Assembly (NCBI GenBank): GCA_017465085.1
Contig: JAFTWW010000001.1
Coordinates: forward strand, 1 to 64,000
From: Clostridia bacterium
Lineage (GTDB): Bacteria > Bacillota > Clostridia > Oscillospirales > Acutalibacteraceae
Reading direction: 5' to 3'
DNA length: 64,000 bases
Of this stretch, positions 18,582-26,987 are shown one piece after another. A program made the position numbers and the translations under genes. Position 1 is the first letter of the stretch; each line of letters opens with the position of its first letter. The notes beneath the pieces were generated by a model, which was not told where the DNA came from, did no database searches, and saw nothing but the letters and a program-made list of their open reading frames with translations.

Positions 18582-18616
18582 AATAAAAATCCCGCCCTTG
18601 CATTTGGGGGCGGGAA
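18582..18616 (-). terminator. Terminator after asp23
   Basis: Leftward TCCCGCCC pairs with GGGCGGGA (18590-18615) and is followed by TTTTTATTTTAT. It separates the spoIIIA/asp23 group from the ABC cluster. Confidence 0.85.
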
Positions 18617-18623
18617 ATGTTTT

Positions 18624-18995
18624 TTATTCTTCTTCTGCAGTTTCCTCTGTTTGCTTTTCAGCCTCAAATTCAACATCCGCAACGATAACGTTTACCTTGG
18701 TTACTGCGGTGCCTGTCATAGTCTGGATTTTATCCTTAACATTTGCCTGAATGGCCTCTGCAACGGCGCGCACCTTAACATTCTCGGCAACGCGGACATA
18801 AACGTTTATTGCAACGGCGCCGTTGATGCTTTCAACCTTAACGCCCTTAAAGGCGCTACCCGATTTAATAGCGTTTTTAAGATCAACGCTTCTCTTAACA
18901 ACGCCTACCACACCATCTATTTCGCTAACGGCAAGCTCTGCCATCTTCTCAATAACCTCGGTGCTTACAGAAAGCTCTGATTTTCTTTCCTGCAT
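18624..18995 (-). CDS. Asp23/Gls24 family envelope stress protein
   Basis: This 123-residue cytosolic protein belongs to the Asp23/Gls24 family (YqhY/YloU in Bacillus). It has the family core VIEKMAELAVSEIDGVVGV near residues 13-31 and the repeated alternating strand NGAVAINVYVRVAENVKVRAVAEAIQ. The start follows TTGGAGG. It has its own promoter whose -35 box touches the spoIIIAH stop, so it can be expressed outside sporulation, though readthrough from spoIIIA is also possible. Confidence 0.9.
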   Translation of the reverse strand: MQERKSELSVSTEVIEKMAELAVSEIDGVVGVVKRSVDLKNAIKSGSAFKGVKVESINGAVAINVYVRVAENVKVRAVAEAIQANVKDKIQTMTGTAVTKVNVIVADVEFEAEKQTEETAEEE

Positions 18996-19041
18996 AGTTT
19001 ATACCTCCAAGATTTTCATCTTTATTTTCATTGTTAGATAT

Positions 19042-19070
19042 AGTATATCATATTTTTTCAAAAATCACAA
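19042..19070 (-). promoter_or_regulatory. asp23 promoter
   Basis: Leftward TTGTGA (19065-19070), 17-base spacer, TATACT (19042-19047). The -35 box directly abuts the stop codon of spoIIIAH. Confidence 0.65.
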
Positions 19071-19604
19071 CTATTTTATGGTAACAATTTTTATATTGCC
19101 AAGCGCAATACCCGTTTGAGAGGTGACTATATCCTGAATTTGCAGGGTTTGAGCGGTGGTAAGGCCATCGGATTTTACCACGATATTTATATTATCCTCA
19201 CCCAAAACTGCCACCGCTTTTTCGAAGCCCTTGGCTTTAAGCAGGGTTTCGATATTGGTCTGCTTTTCGTTTCTGAGCGCTATATTTTCTATTGCCGCCA
19301 AGGCCTTATCTTTTTCGCCCTGTGTTAACGCCTCGGTATCAAGTAACTCCTCAACCTGCTCCTTGGCGGCCTCTAAGGCATCTTTTCTTTCGTTCAACGC
19401 CTCTTCGAAATAATCGGTCTTCTCGGCATCCGCGCCCGTTGCTACGGTTTCGTTTTCCACCTCATCATCACTTACAAAGGTTGCCTGACCTAAATATTTT
19501 TCATTGGAAGAAAATTTCATATTAAGCCACACAGCCGCGCCTAACGCCAAAACCATAACCACCACTGCGGCCTGACCCTTTGTAAAAACCTTACCCTTTT
19601 TCAT
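19071..19604 (-). CDS. spoIIIAH: Stage III sporulation protein AH
   Basis: SpoIIIAH is the mother-cell protein that binds SpoIIQ across the intermembrane space and forms part of the feeding-tube channel to the forespore. The 177-residue protein has an N-terminal membrane helix at residues 12-28, an acidic linker and coiled-coil region (EALNERKDALEAAKEQVEEL), and a C-terminal ring-building domain related to YscJ/FliF. It overlaps spoIIIAG by 14 bases and closes the operon. Confidence 0.92.
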   Translation of the reverse strand: MKKGKVFTKGQAAVVVMVLALGAAVWLNMKFSSNEKYLGQATFVSDDEVENETVATGADAEKTDYFEEALNERKDALEAAKEQVEELLDTEALTQGEKDKALAAIENIALRNEKQTNIETLLKAKGFEKAVAVLGEDNINIVVKSDGLTTAQTLQIQDIVTSQTGIALGNIKIVTIK

Positions 19605-20142
19605 AAGTTGCTCCTCCTGTAATAAATACTCTTTTTGATGTTATATTGAGAGCCGCAGTTACGGCATTTTCAATCTTTTCTCGGTTTGCCTCGTTATCTC
19701 CGCCGTTGCATATTACGGCAACCCCTCTGATTTCGGGCATAAGGCAGGTGATAACAAGGGGCTCCTCGCCCCCATCGGAAGCCTTAACGGTTATGTAGGT
19801 TTTATTACTGCTTTCGCTCTTTTGCTCGGTTTTTTCACCCGTTTGGCTCGATGAATCTGCCTCGATAGAATCGGCATAGGAATACCTTATTCCGCTACCA
19901 AGGGTTACCACAACGGTGGGGCTTTTATCCCCCGTTATATCGGTTACTATTTTTTCGATTTTTTCTTCCAGCTCTATGCAGTATTCCTGCGCCGAAAACT
20001 CCTGCGTTTTATTGTTCTCGGTTCCCTTACCCGCAGGAAAAACCGATGATAAACCGATGAGCAAAATCCCCGCAAGGCCTATTATTAAAAGGACTTTGGG
20101 GCTCTTTACCCCTCCCCTTAGCCTTTCAAGTAAGCTATTCAT
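19591..20142 (-). CDS. spoIIIAG: Stage III sporulation protein AG
   Basis: SpoIIIAG forms a large secretin-like ring in the mother-cell/forespore channel. This 183-residue copy has a membrane helix at residues 17-35 and a soluble domain containing TVVVTLGSGIRYSYADS and the conserved GVAVICNGGDNEANREKI segment near residues 140-157. It overlaps both neighbours (spoIIIAF by 8 bases, spoIIIAH by 14), as expected for a tightly coupled operon. Confidence 0.93.
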   Translation of the reverse strand: MNSLLERLRGGVKSPKVLLIIGLAGILLIGLSSVFPAGKGTENNKTQEFSAQEYCIELEEKIEKIVTDITGDKSPTVVVTLGSGIRYSYADSIEADSSSQTGEKTEQKSESSNKTYITVKASDGGEEPLVITCLMPEIRGVAVICNGGDNEANREKIENAVTAALNITSKRVFITGGATYEKG

Positions 20143-20557
20143 TTATTACCCTCACATTATATGCTCCGTCACTGCTTATTATCTCCTTTACGCTCTCATA
20201 GGAAGCCTTTGTATAAACCACCACTTCAGTAATAAATATGCCGCCCTCATCGCTTTTATCCGTAAAAACTTCTATTTTATCAAATTCAATGTTTTTAAGC
20301 CGTAGGGCCTCGGCAAAGGTCTGCCTTGCAAGTGTTTCGGCACTACTATGCTCAAGCGTAGGCTGTTCGCCGCTTTCCATATCAAAATCAATCCCCCTTA
20401 TACTCAAAACTCCGCCCAAAACGATGCAGAGAAATGCAAGGCAGGATATATATTTTAAGGGCTTTTGAAGACTACCTGAGGGCACGATAAGACCTATGGC
20501 CCCGATAACAACACAACCCACACAGAAGGCTAAAACAAAAGAAGAAATGCCCTCCAT
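20135..20557 (-). CDS. spoIIIAF: Stage III sporulation protein AF
   Basis: SpoIIIAF is a membrane subunit of the channel complex. The 140-residue protein has two helices at about residues 8-25 and 33-52 followed by a soluble domain (LRLKNIEFDKIEVFTDKSDEG). Position between spoIIIAE and spoIIIAG with one-base and eight-base overlaps supports the assignment, since the sequence itself is weakly conserved in the family. Confidence 0.88.
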   Translation of the reverse strand: MEGISSFVLAFCVGCVVIGAIGLIVPSGSLQKPLKYISCLAFLCIVLGGVLSIRGIDFDMESGEQPTLEHSSAETLARQTFAEALRLKNIEFDKIEVFTDKSDEGGIFITEVVVYTKASYESVKEIISSDGAYNVRVINE

Positions 20558-21669
20558 CAGCCCTTACCCACGGTTATAACTACAGCAAGGGATATAATAA
20601 ACATTCCTGCCACAAGTAAAACGGCTCCTATAAGTAATGAAAGCATATCATCAACCGCCTTGAGAAGCCCCGATATTTTGGAAAGAGAGAAAAAGCCTGC
20701 GGCAAAACCTGTAATCATCATTGTTATCCTCCACATAATAAGCTCGGCAATAACGGGCAAAAACATAACCGCCATAACCACCACCCCATATATTCCCACA
20801 GAAGAGCGAAGCAAACCCATAGATGCGGTAATGGTGGCAAGCGCCTCGGAAAGCACATTTCCCGCCACAGGAACGGAGGTGCCTAAAATAAACCTTGCCG
20901 TTCGCATAGAAAGACTATCTGCCGTAGAATTTACCGCCGTTTGTATGCTCAGAATCCCTAAAAAAAGGGTGGTTATAAAGGATAACACCCAAAAGGCAAT
21001 CTTCTTAATGGTTGCCGCGATATTTGCACCTGAAAGCATTGGAGATACGGTGGAGCAAACGCTTAAGGAAAGATATCCGCCCATCAAGGGGAGAACGAAA
21101 AATGAAGAAACCGAAGATACCGCCTGAGCTCCGCCTATGAGCAGGGCTCCCATTGAGGCGGCAGTTACGGTAAGCCCCGAAAGGCTTACAATACCTACAA
21201 AAACGGGGATAAAGGAAAGCATAAAATAGGAGGCGCCCTTTAAGGTTTTGGCCGAAACATAAACCGCCTCCCACACATCTGCCGAAAGAATTGCCGCCAC
21301 CGCAAGAGTTGCGGCAAAGAGGGCGGGAGCAAAGCGCCCCTGCTCATCACCGAAGGAGGTTATAGCGGCGGTTATAAGAATAACGCTCAATATGGCGGCG
21401 CCCGCCTTAACAGGCACCCTCATTCCGCTTTTTACAAATTCCCATATGTGAGAAAAAATATTTTTGGTATTAAGGGAATTTACCCAGGTGGGATTTTGGG
21501 GGTCGAGTCCGTTTTCCTCGAGAAAATCCAAAGAATCCTCATCGATATACTGCTTTATTTCCTCTACCCCGCTCATCTCATACTGTTCTTTGTAATAATC
21601 CGTATCCTGCGCGGCAACTGGTAGCGCAAGAAGGAAGGAAAACAAAATTATAAATACTAATTTTTTCAT
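20557..21669 (-). CDS. spoIIIAE: Stage III sporulation protein AE
   Basis: SpoIIIAE is the large polytopic subunit of the SpoIIIA complex. The 370-residue protein has a signal peptide ending at about ALPVAA (residues 15-20), an extracytosolic segment EEIKQYIDEDSLDFL, and about eight membrane helices. The SGLTVTAASMGALLIGGAQ and SGANIAATIKKIAFW segments are characteristic. It is flanked by spoIIIAD (4-base overlap) and spoIIIAF. Confidence 0.93.
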   Translation of the reverse strand: MKKLVFIILFSFLLALPVAAQDTDYYKEQYEMSGVEEIKQYIDEDSLDFLEENGLDPQNPTWVNSLNTKNIFSHIWEFVKSGMRVPVKAGAAILSVILITAAITSFGDEQGRFAPALFAATLAVAAILSADVWEAVYVSAKTLKGASYFMLSFIPVFVGIVSLSGLTVTAASMGALLIGGAQAVSSVSSFFVLPLMGGYLSLSVCSTVSPMLSGANIAATIKKIAFWVLSFITTLFLGILSIQTAVNSTADSLSMRTARFILGTSVPVAGNVLSEALATITASMGLLRSSVGIYGVVVMAVMFLPVIAELIMWRITMMITGFAAGFFSLSKISGLLKAVDDMLSLLIGAVLLVAGMFIISLAVVITVGKG

Positions 21670-22061
21670 AAATCTGCAAACCCGAGGGCTGTTTCAAGCA
21701 CACTTTTCATAAGGGGTATTGAAAGAGCGAATATAGCGCATTTACCTGCAAGCTCTGCCTTTAGAGCTAAGGCAGATTGTCCGTAATCCCTGCAGGTATC
21801 GGCGGCAAAGGAGGCTATGTAGGATATTGCCAGAGCCTTTAATACAACGGTAAAATACCCTGCATCTACATTGCCCCTTTTTAATATGCCATCAAGGTAA
21901 TCTATAAAGGGCGCAAGGGCATTTACAATAAGCAAAAGCGCTGTAACACAGGCGCAAACCGAAGTTAAAAAGGAAAATTCAGGTCTATAGCCTTTGAGCA
22001 AAACAGATGTGGTGGCAGTTACTAAAACAAGGCCCGTGATTTTAAGGAAAAGCTCGGTCAC
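21666..22061 (-). CDS. spoIIIAD: Stage III sporulation protein AD
   Basis: This 131-residue membrane protein has four hydrophobic helices and the conserved VVLKALAISYIASFAADTCRDYGQ stretch (residues 68-91) typical of SpoIIIAD, a paralogue of SpoIIIAC. It overlaps spoIIIAC and spoIIIAE by 4 bases each. Confidence 0.93.
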   Translation of the reverse strand: MTELFLKITGLVLVTATTSVLLKGYRPEFSFLTSVCACVTALLLIVNALAPFIDYLDGILKRGNVDAGYFTVVLKALAISYIASFAADTCRDYGQSALALKAELAGKCAIFALSIPLMKSVLETALGFADL

Positions 22062-22252
22062 AGCCCGAACAAGCCTTTTATACTTTCAAATAATTCGGCT
22101 ATGGAATTTACCACCATTAAAAGCACCACCACAAGCCCCGCAAGTGTGGTAAGCATAGCCTGCTCCTCCCGCCCCGACCGCACAAGCAAAAGGTTTAACA
22201 CCGTAACAATTATGCCTATTGCGGCAATCTTAAATATAAAATCAACATCCAC
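22058..22252 (-). CDS. spoIIIAC: Stage III sporulation protein AC
   Basis: This 64-residue protein has two membrane helices joined by a short loop, SGREEQAMLTTLAG, which is typical of SpoIIIAC. Its size matches the family. It sits 13 bases after spoIIIAB and overlaps spoIIIAD by 4. Confidence 0.92.
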   Translation of the reverse strand: MDVDFIFKIAAIGIIVTVLNLLLVRSGREEQAMLTTLAGLVVVLLMVVNSIAELFESIKGLFGL

Positions 22253-22265
22253 TTTATTTCCTCCG

Positions 22266-22721
22266 TCATAAGAATAGAATGCCGCCGCCTACACCGATAC
22301 AAAGGCTGAGCGTACGCCAAAGCTTTCCCTCGTTTTTAAGGTTTTCCTCCGCTCTCCATAATTGTCCTTCAAGAAGGGATATATAAAGCCTTGTTCTCTC
22401 CGACTCCCCATCACTATCGAGGCCCCCCGCGCAAGAAAAAAACTCGTTTACAATTGCGCTATCCTCCTGCGATAAAACACCCTGCTTAATTTCCACCCCA
22501 CACCCCTTAATTTCTAAAAAATCAAGGTGGGAAAAGCACTCGGCTAATAGCCTTGGCAGTTCTTTAAGGCCGAAGGTTAAATTGCTTTCAAAATTTTTAA
22601 GTCCTAAGCAGAGCTCCCTTAAGCCATCTCTCCTTGCTTTAAGACACGAAACCTTATAAAATCCGAAAAGCAGGCTTGCCGAAAGGGTTAATGCAAGGCC
22701 CGAAATTTTAAGTATTAACAC
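22266..22721 (-). CDS. spoIIIAB: Stage III sporulation protein AB
   Basis: SpoIIIAB is a membrane protein with a helical cytosolic domain, distantly like GspF-type secretion proteins. The 151-residue protein has a helix at each end (residues 5-25 and 135-150) and the central LRELCLGLKNFESNLTFG stretch. It appears to start at a GTG inside the last codons of spoIIIAA (14-base overlap), with AAAGGA upstream. Confidence 0.9.
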   Translation of the reverse strand: MLILKISGLALTLSASLLFGFYKVSCLKARRDGLRELCLGLKNFESNLTFGLKELPRLLAECFSHLDFLEIKGCGVEIKQGVLSQEDSAIVNEFFSCAGGLDSDGESERTRLYISLLEGQLWRAEENLKNEGKLWRTLSLCIGVGGGILFL

Positions 22722-23640
22722 CTGCTATTGCATCCTTTGTATGAAGAATTTTGATTTCCCCCAATTTACCCGATGATAATATTGCTATCTTTTCAATGGC
22801 GCCCGATAAAAGCAGTTCCCTGGTAACGCTTCTTCGCATAAGGTCCTCCGCCGCGCCTATGTGGGCGGTGGTTATAACGCCGACTCCTGCATTAAAGCTT
22901 TGCATTACCCCTTGAAGCTCGCCCGCCGTACCTATCTCATCAAAGGCTATTACCTCGGGGAAAAGGGTGCGCACCGCCATCTCTATGCCCTGAGCCTTGT
23001 TTTTAATCATTAAAATATCGGTGTTTTCACCTAAATCGTTAAAGCTAAGCCCCATACTGCTACCCGAAAGCTCTCCCCTGCTATCTATAACTGCTATCCG
23101 CCTACATTTCCCGCCATTACCCCTTGAAATAATCCGTACCAAATCCCTTAGGATTGTGGTCTTACCGCTGCCCGGAGGACCTGCAATAAGCAATCCCTTG
23201 CCCGTAAACTCCTTTGCAAGCTCCTCGGCGCAGCCTTTTATCTGACAGGCAATTCTTATATTTACCGATGAAACATCCCGAAGATTTCCGCTTTCTGTAA
23301 AGGTGCCGCAGATACCCGCGCGATTGCCGTAGGGCATAACAAGGTAGCCCTCTTTAATCTCGCCTAAATGGGCATAGACCGATTTATTGCATAGCCCCAG
23401 GAAAATCTCCTCTATTTCCCCTTTTTCTGCCCTTATTAAATCGGATAAGAGCTCCTCGCAGGGCTCTCCGCTACACCTTACAAAAAGCGTTCTTCCGCCC
23501 ACCGTTAAGGCTACGGGCAGACCTGCTCTTATTCTTATTTCCTGCACCCTCGGTTTCAGATTATCGGGCAGGAATATAAGCGCTCTTTTTATCCTTTCGG
23601 GTAGGTAGGATAATGCGCTTTCGAACTGTGGAGTTTTCAT
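22708..23640 (-). CDS. spoIIIAA: Stage III sporulation protein AA (ATPase)
   Basis: SpoIIIAA is the cytosolic ATPase that powers the SpoIIIA channel, related to type II/IV secretion ATPases. The 310-residue protein has Walker A GPPGSGKTT near residue 150 and Walker B VIAFDEIG near 231, plus ITTAHIGA. The ATG at 23640 follows CAGGTGATAAAA and is preferred over an upstream start. A CATACCAT sequence (23657-23664) resembles a SigE -10 box, as expected for this mother-cell operon, but no convincing -35 box is seen. Confidence 0.93.
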   Translation of the reverse strand: MKTPQFESALSYLPERIKRALIFLPDNLKPRVQEIRIRAGLPVALTVGGRTLFVRCSGEPCEELLSDLIRAEKGEIEEIFLGLCNKSVYAHLGEIKEGYLVMPYGNRAGICGTFTESGNLRDVSSVNIRIACQIKGCAEELAKEFTGKGLLIAGPPGSGKTTILRDLVRIISRGNGGKCRRIAVIDSRGELSGSSMGLSFNDLGENTDILMIKNKAQGIEMAVRTLFPEVIAFDEIGTAGELQGVMQSFNAGVGVITTAHIGAAEDLMRRSVTRELLLSGAIEKIAILSSGKLGEIKILHTKDAIAGVNT

Positions 23641-23683
23641 TTTTATCACCTGATAAATGGTATGCAGGGCAAGTCCTATGTAG

Positions 23684-23714
23684 AACAAAAGCACCGAGAA
23701 ATTTCTCGGTGCTT
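23684..23714 (-). terminator. nrdG terminator
   Basis: Perfect 11-bp arms GCACCGAGAAA (23691-23701) and its complement (23702-23712), followed leftward by a TTTTGTTCT tract. It separates nrdG from the spoIIIA operon. Confidence 0.85.
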
Positions 23715-23720
23715 CATATT

Positions 23721-24257
23721 CTAAAAATTAACAGGATCATCTTCCCACATTACTATTTCTCCGCTCTCGCGGGTTTTTTTCATATCGATAAGGCGCTGAT
23801 TTGAGGAGCCTCTGAAACGAAGGGCGAGGCTTTTTAATTCCTCTACAAATCTACCGTCAACCAGCACATCTATAAGGGATAAAAATTCCTCTGTTACCTC
23901 ACAATTTGGGTGGTCACCCTCGGTTTTAAGTCGTTCAAGGGTAAAGCCTGTAAACGCCCATATATTTTTATCGGGATAAAACTCTCTTACCCTTTTTATA
24001 AAGGGAACAAGGGCTCTTTGGTTAGAGGGCTCAAAGGGCTCGCCGCCAAGGAGGGTAAGTCCCGTTATATAGGGGGGCCTTAGCATCTCTATTATTTGGT
24101 TTTCCGTTTCCTCGGTAAAGGGGGCGCCGTAGTTAAAATCCCAGGTTTCAGGCTGAAAACAGTTTTTGCATTTATTGGTACAGCCCGAAACGAAAAGGGT
24201 AACGCGAACGCCCGGTCCGTTTGCTATATCGCAATTTTTTATTGTTCCGTAATGCAT
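23721..24257 (-). CDS. nrdG: Anaerobic ribonucleotide reductase activating protein
   Basis: NrdG is a radical-SAM enzyme that puts the glycyl radical on NrdD. The 178-residue protein has the iron-sulfur motif CTNKCKNC with cysteines at residues 26, 30 and 33, then the SAM-binding TLLGGEP near residue 81. The ATG at 24257 lies five bases after a GGAG site; the apparent upstream TTG is part of that site. It is separated from nrdD by a repeat element of 277 bases. Confidence 0.93.
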   Translation of the reverse strand: MHYGTIKNCDIANGPGVRVTLFVSGCTNKCKNCFQPETWDFNYGAPFTEETENQIIEMLRPPYITGLTLLGGEPFEPSNQRALVPFIKRVREFYPDKNIWAFTGFTLERLKTEGDHPNCEVTEEFLSLIDVLVDGRFVEELKSLALRFRGSSNQRLIDMKKTRESGEIVMWEDDPVNF

Positions 24258-24282
24258 AATTTTCTCCAAGAAAAAGGGAGGA

Positions 24283-24559
24283 TAGCCAAAGCATTTAAAC
24301 CCAAATCAGATTTTGGGATAAGGATTTCGTGCTGTGGCTTTGTTAAAATACTCGCAAATCCGACAGGATTTGCTGTGTTTTTTGCCTCGCCCCACCAAAA
24401 ATCCTTTTATCACAAAATTCTGCGACCTAAAAGGTGCGATTTTATGAGTAGATTTTGGTGATGCGAAGCACATAAAGCTATCGCTTATGGGCGACAATGA
24501 GCCAAAAGATACCTTAAAACCGCCCTTTTAGGCTGGTTCGGGTTCAAATACTTTGGCTA
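24283..24559. mobile_element. MITE-like element between nrdD and nrdG
   Basis: The element has terminal inverted repeats of about 20 bases (TAGCCAAAGCATTTAAACCC at the left; the right end reads the same with two changes) and begins and ends with TA. Its 277 bases hold smaller inverted repeats (GCAAATCC/GGATTTGC; CACCAAAA/TTTTGGTG) and no credible gene. The first 60 bases resemble the shorter copy at 37533-37596, and the end motif recurs at 53650-53677. TA ends suggest mobilisation by an IS630/Tc1-mariner type transposase, which is inference. Confidence 0.75.
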
Positions 24560-24582
24560 ACCCCTCCCCTATATTATTTTTA

Positions 24583-26760
24583 TTACAGATGGAGAACTCT
24601 TTCTTTGATTTCCTGAGTTCTGCCCTGATTCCAATACTGTGTTCCGATGTATCCGCAGGTGCGGCGGGCAACATTCATTTTATCCTGATCGGTGTTACCG
24701 CAGTTGGGGCAGGTCCAGATAAGCTTTCCATCGCTATCTTCCTTAACCTCTATCTCGCCATCCCAGCCGCATACCTGACAATAGTCACTCTTAGTATTAA
24801 GCTCGGCATACATAATGTGGTCATAGATAAACTGCATAACCGAAAGAACAGCATCAAGGTTGTTCTTCATATCGGGCACCTCAACATAGGAGATAGCGCC
24901 ACCTGGGGAAAGAGCCTGGAATTCAGCCTCTAATGCAAGCTTATCAAATGCATCAATGGGCTCGGTAACGTGAACGTGATAGCTATTAGTGATATAGTTC
25001 TTATCGGTAACGTTCTTAACAATACCAAATCTCTGCTGTAAGCACTTTGAGAACTTATAGGTGGTACTCTCAAGGGGTGTGCCGTAGAGTGAGTAATCTA
25101 TGCACTCCTCAGCCTTCCACTTGGCAGTATATTCATTAAGCTTCTTCATAATCTGAAGGCCTAACTCCTTACCCTCGGTTTCGGTCAGCTTCTTATCGAT
25201 AAGGCTGTATACGCACTCCCAAAGACCTGCGTAGCCAAGGGAAAGGGTGGAATATCCGCCGTGAAGATACTTATCGATGGTTTCACCCTTTTTAAGTCTC
25301 AACAAAGCGCCGTGCTGCCAGAGAATAGGAGCCGCATCGGAAAGGGTGCCTGTAAGACGCTCGTGCCTTGCCTGCAAAGCTCTGTGGCAAAGCTCCATTC
25401 TCTCATCAAATATCTGCCAGAACTTATCCATATCCTTATTGGCGGAAAGACCGATATCAACAAGGTTTACGGTTACAACGCCCTGATTGAAGCGGCCGTA
25501 ATACTTAGGCTTGCCCTCCTCATCAACATAAGGAGTAAGGAAGCTGCGGCAACCCATACAGGTATAGCAATGGCCATCGCCGTTTTTATCAATCTTGTTC
25601 TGAAGCATTATCTTCTCGGAAATATAATCGGGTACCATACGCTTAGCGGTGCACTTAGCTGCAAGCTTGGTAAGATACCAATAGGGAGTGCCCTCGCGGA
25701 TGTTATCCTCTTCAAGAACGTAAATAAGCTTGGGGAATGCAGGGGTAATCCAAACGCCCTTTTCATTCTTAACGCCCTGATAACGCTGTTTTAAGGTTTC
25801 TTCGATAATGAGAGCTAAGTCCTTCTTCTCCTGCTCGTTCTTAGCCTCATTAAGATACATAAAAACGGTAACAAAGGGAGCCTGACCGTTGGTGGTCATA
25901 AGGGTTACAACCTGATACTGAATCATCTGAACGCCCTTCTGGATTTCCTCTAAAAGACGCTTTTCGGTAATTTTATCTATCTGAGCGGCGGTAACATTTT
26001 CATCGATTTCCTTAAGCTCTGCCTCAACCTGAACGCGTATTCTCTTACGGCTGATATCAACAAAGGGAGCAAGGTGGGTAAGGCTTATGCTCTGACCTCC
26101 GTACTGGCAGGAGGCAACCTGAGCAATAATCTGGGTTGCAATATTACATGCGGTAGAAAAGCTATGGGGCTTTTCAATAAGGGTTCCGCTTATAACGGTG
26201 CCGTTCTGAAGCATATCCTCAAGGTTAACAAGGTCGCAGTTATGCATATGCTGAGCAAAATAATCGGCATCGTGGAAATGGATAAGACCGTTTTCGTGAG
26301 CCTCAACAATATCACTGGGAAGCAAAATTCTCTTGGTAATATCCTTACTTACCTCGCCTGCCATATAGTCACGCTGAACGCTGTTAACTGTGGGGTTTTT
26401 ATTGGAATTTTCCTGCTTAACCTCTTCGTTATTGCACTCAATAAGGCTTAAAATCTGATCATCAGTGGTATTGGACTTACGAACGAGGGCGCGGTTATAA
26501 CGGTAGGTTATATAACGGCGGGCAACCTCGAAGGCGCGCTGATTCATAATCTGATCCTCAACCATATCCTGAATTTCTTCCACGCTTAAGGATCTATTGA
26601 TATTAGCGGCAGCGCTCTCAACATCCTCGGCAATTCTCTTAATCTGAATTTCGGACATACGGGCGCTGGGCACAACGCTCTCGTTGGCTTTGGTTACGGC
26701 TATAACGATTTTTTTAGGATCAAAGGTAACCTCTGCGCCGCTACGCTTGATAATCTTCAT
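24583..26760 (-). CDS. nrdD: Anaerobic ribonucleoside-triphosphate reductase (class III)
   Basis: NrdD reduces ribonucleoside triphosphates to deoxy forms under anoxia using a glycyl radical. The 725-residue protein has an N-terminal ATP-cone (residues 1-90), the central barrel, the C-terminal zinc site (CxxC then CxxC, in YCQVCGW and WTCPNCGN) and the glycyl-radical loop RRTCGYIG with Gly703. The start follows AGGAGGAGAAAACT. Upstream is a consensus promoter with two NrdR-like boxes. Confidence 0.96.
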   Translation of the reverse strand: MKIIKRSGAEVTFDPKKIVIAVTKANESVVPSARMSEIQIKRIAEDVESAAANINRSLSVEEIQDMVEDQIMNQRAFEVARRYITYRYNRALVRKSNTTDDQILSLIECNNEEVKQENSNKNPTVNSVQRDYMAGEVSKDITKRILLPSDIVEAHENGLIHFHDADYFAQHMHNCDLVNLEDMLQNGTVISGTLIEKPHSFSTACNIATQIIAQVASCQYGGQSISLTHLAPFVDISRKRIRVQVEAELKEIDENVTAAQIDKITEKRLLEEIQKGVQMIQYQVVTLMTTNGQAPFVTVFMYLNEAKNEQEKKDLALIIEETLKQRYQGVKNEKGVWITPAFPKLIYVLEEDNIREGTPYWYLTKLAAKCTAKRMVPDYISEKIMLQNKIDKNGDGHCYTCMGCRSFLTPYVDEEGKPKYYGRFNQGVVTVNLVDIGLSANKDMDKFWQIFDERMELCHRALQARHERLTGTLSDAAPILWQHGALLRLKKGETIDKYLHGGYSTLSLGYAGLWECVYSLIDKKLTETEGKELGLQIMKKLNEYTAKWKAEECIDYSLYGTPLESTTYKFSKCLQQRFGIVKNVTDKNYITNSYHVHVTEPIDAFDKLALEAEFQALSPGGAISYVEVPDMKNNLDAVLSVMQFIYDHIMYAELNTKSDYCQVCGWDGEIEVKEDSDGKLIWTCPNCGNTDQDKMNVARRTCGYIGTQYWNQGRTQEIKERVLHL

Positions 26761-26808
26761 AGTTTTCTCCTCCTAAGGCTGAAAAATCGGCCTTTTCATA
26801 CTGTTTTC

Positions 26809-26865
26809 ATCAAGATAATGTGTTTTAGCAAGATTGATTTTAGCATATATTGTGGTCGGTGTCAA
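26809..26865 (-). promoter_or_regulatory. nrdD promoter with paired NrdR-like boxes
   Basis: Leftward TTGACA (26860-26865), 17-base spacer, TAAAAT (26837-26842). One NrdR-like box, ACCACAATATATGCTA (26841-26856), lies in the spacer; a second, weaker one, AACACATTATCTTGAT (26809-26824), follows. Their start points are 32 bases apart, about three helical turns, as in known NrdR-regulated promoters. Confidence 0.7.
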
Positions 26866-26916
26866 CTACATTTTGTGGCAAAAAAGCGACATTTTTCTTG
26901 TTTATATTGCATAAAG

Positions 26917-26957
26917 GCCCGAAAAACCGCGTATCTACACAGTTTTTCGGGCTTTTT
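26917..26957. terminator. Hairpin after the DMT permease gene
   Basis: GCCCGAAAAAC (26917-26927) pairs exactly with 26942-26952. The T-tract is better rightward (TTTTTGT) than leftward (CTTTATG), but by position it would end the leftward permease message. Confidence 0.7.
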
Positions 26958-26987
26958 GTAAGAATTCAAAAATTTTTAATTAAACCA

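Noticed and set aside
24306..24497. 63-codon frame inside the MITE-like element
   Set aside because: It lies wholly in repeat DNA with hairpins, has no binding site and no protein-like composition.
25261..25794. Open frame of 177 codons on the + strand inside nrdD
   Set aside because: It is antisense to a strongly conserved nrdD, has no ribosome binding site and no family resemblance. Many similar antisense frames across the window were rejected for the same reason.
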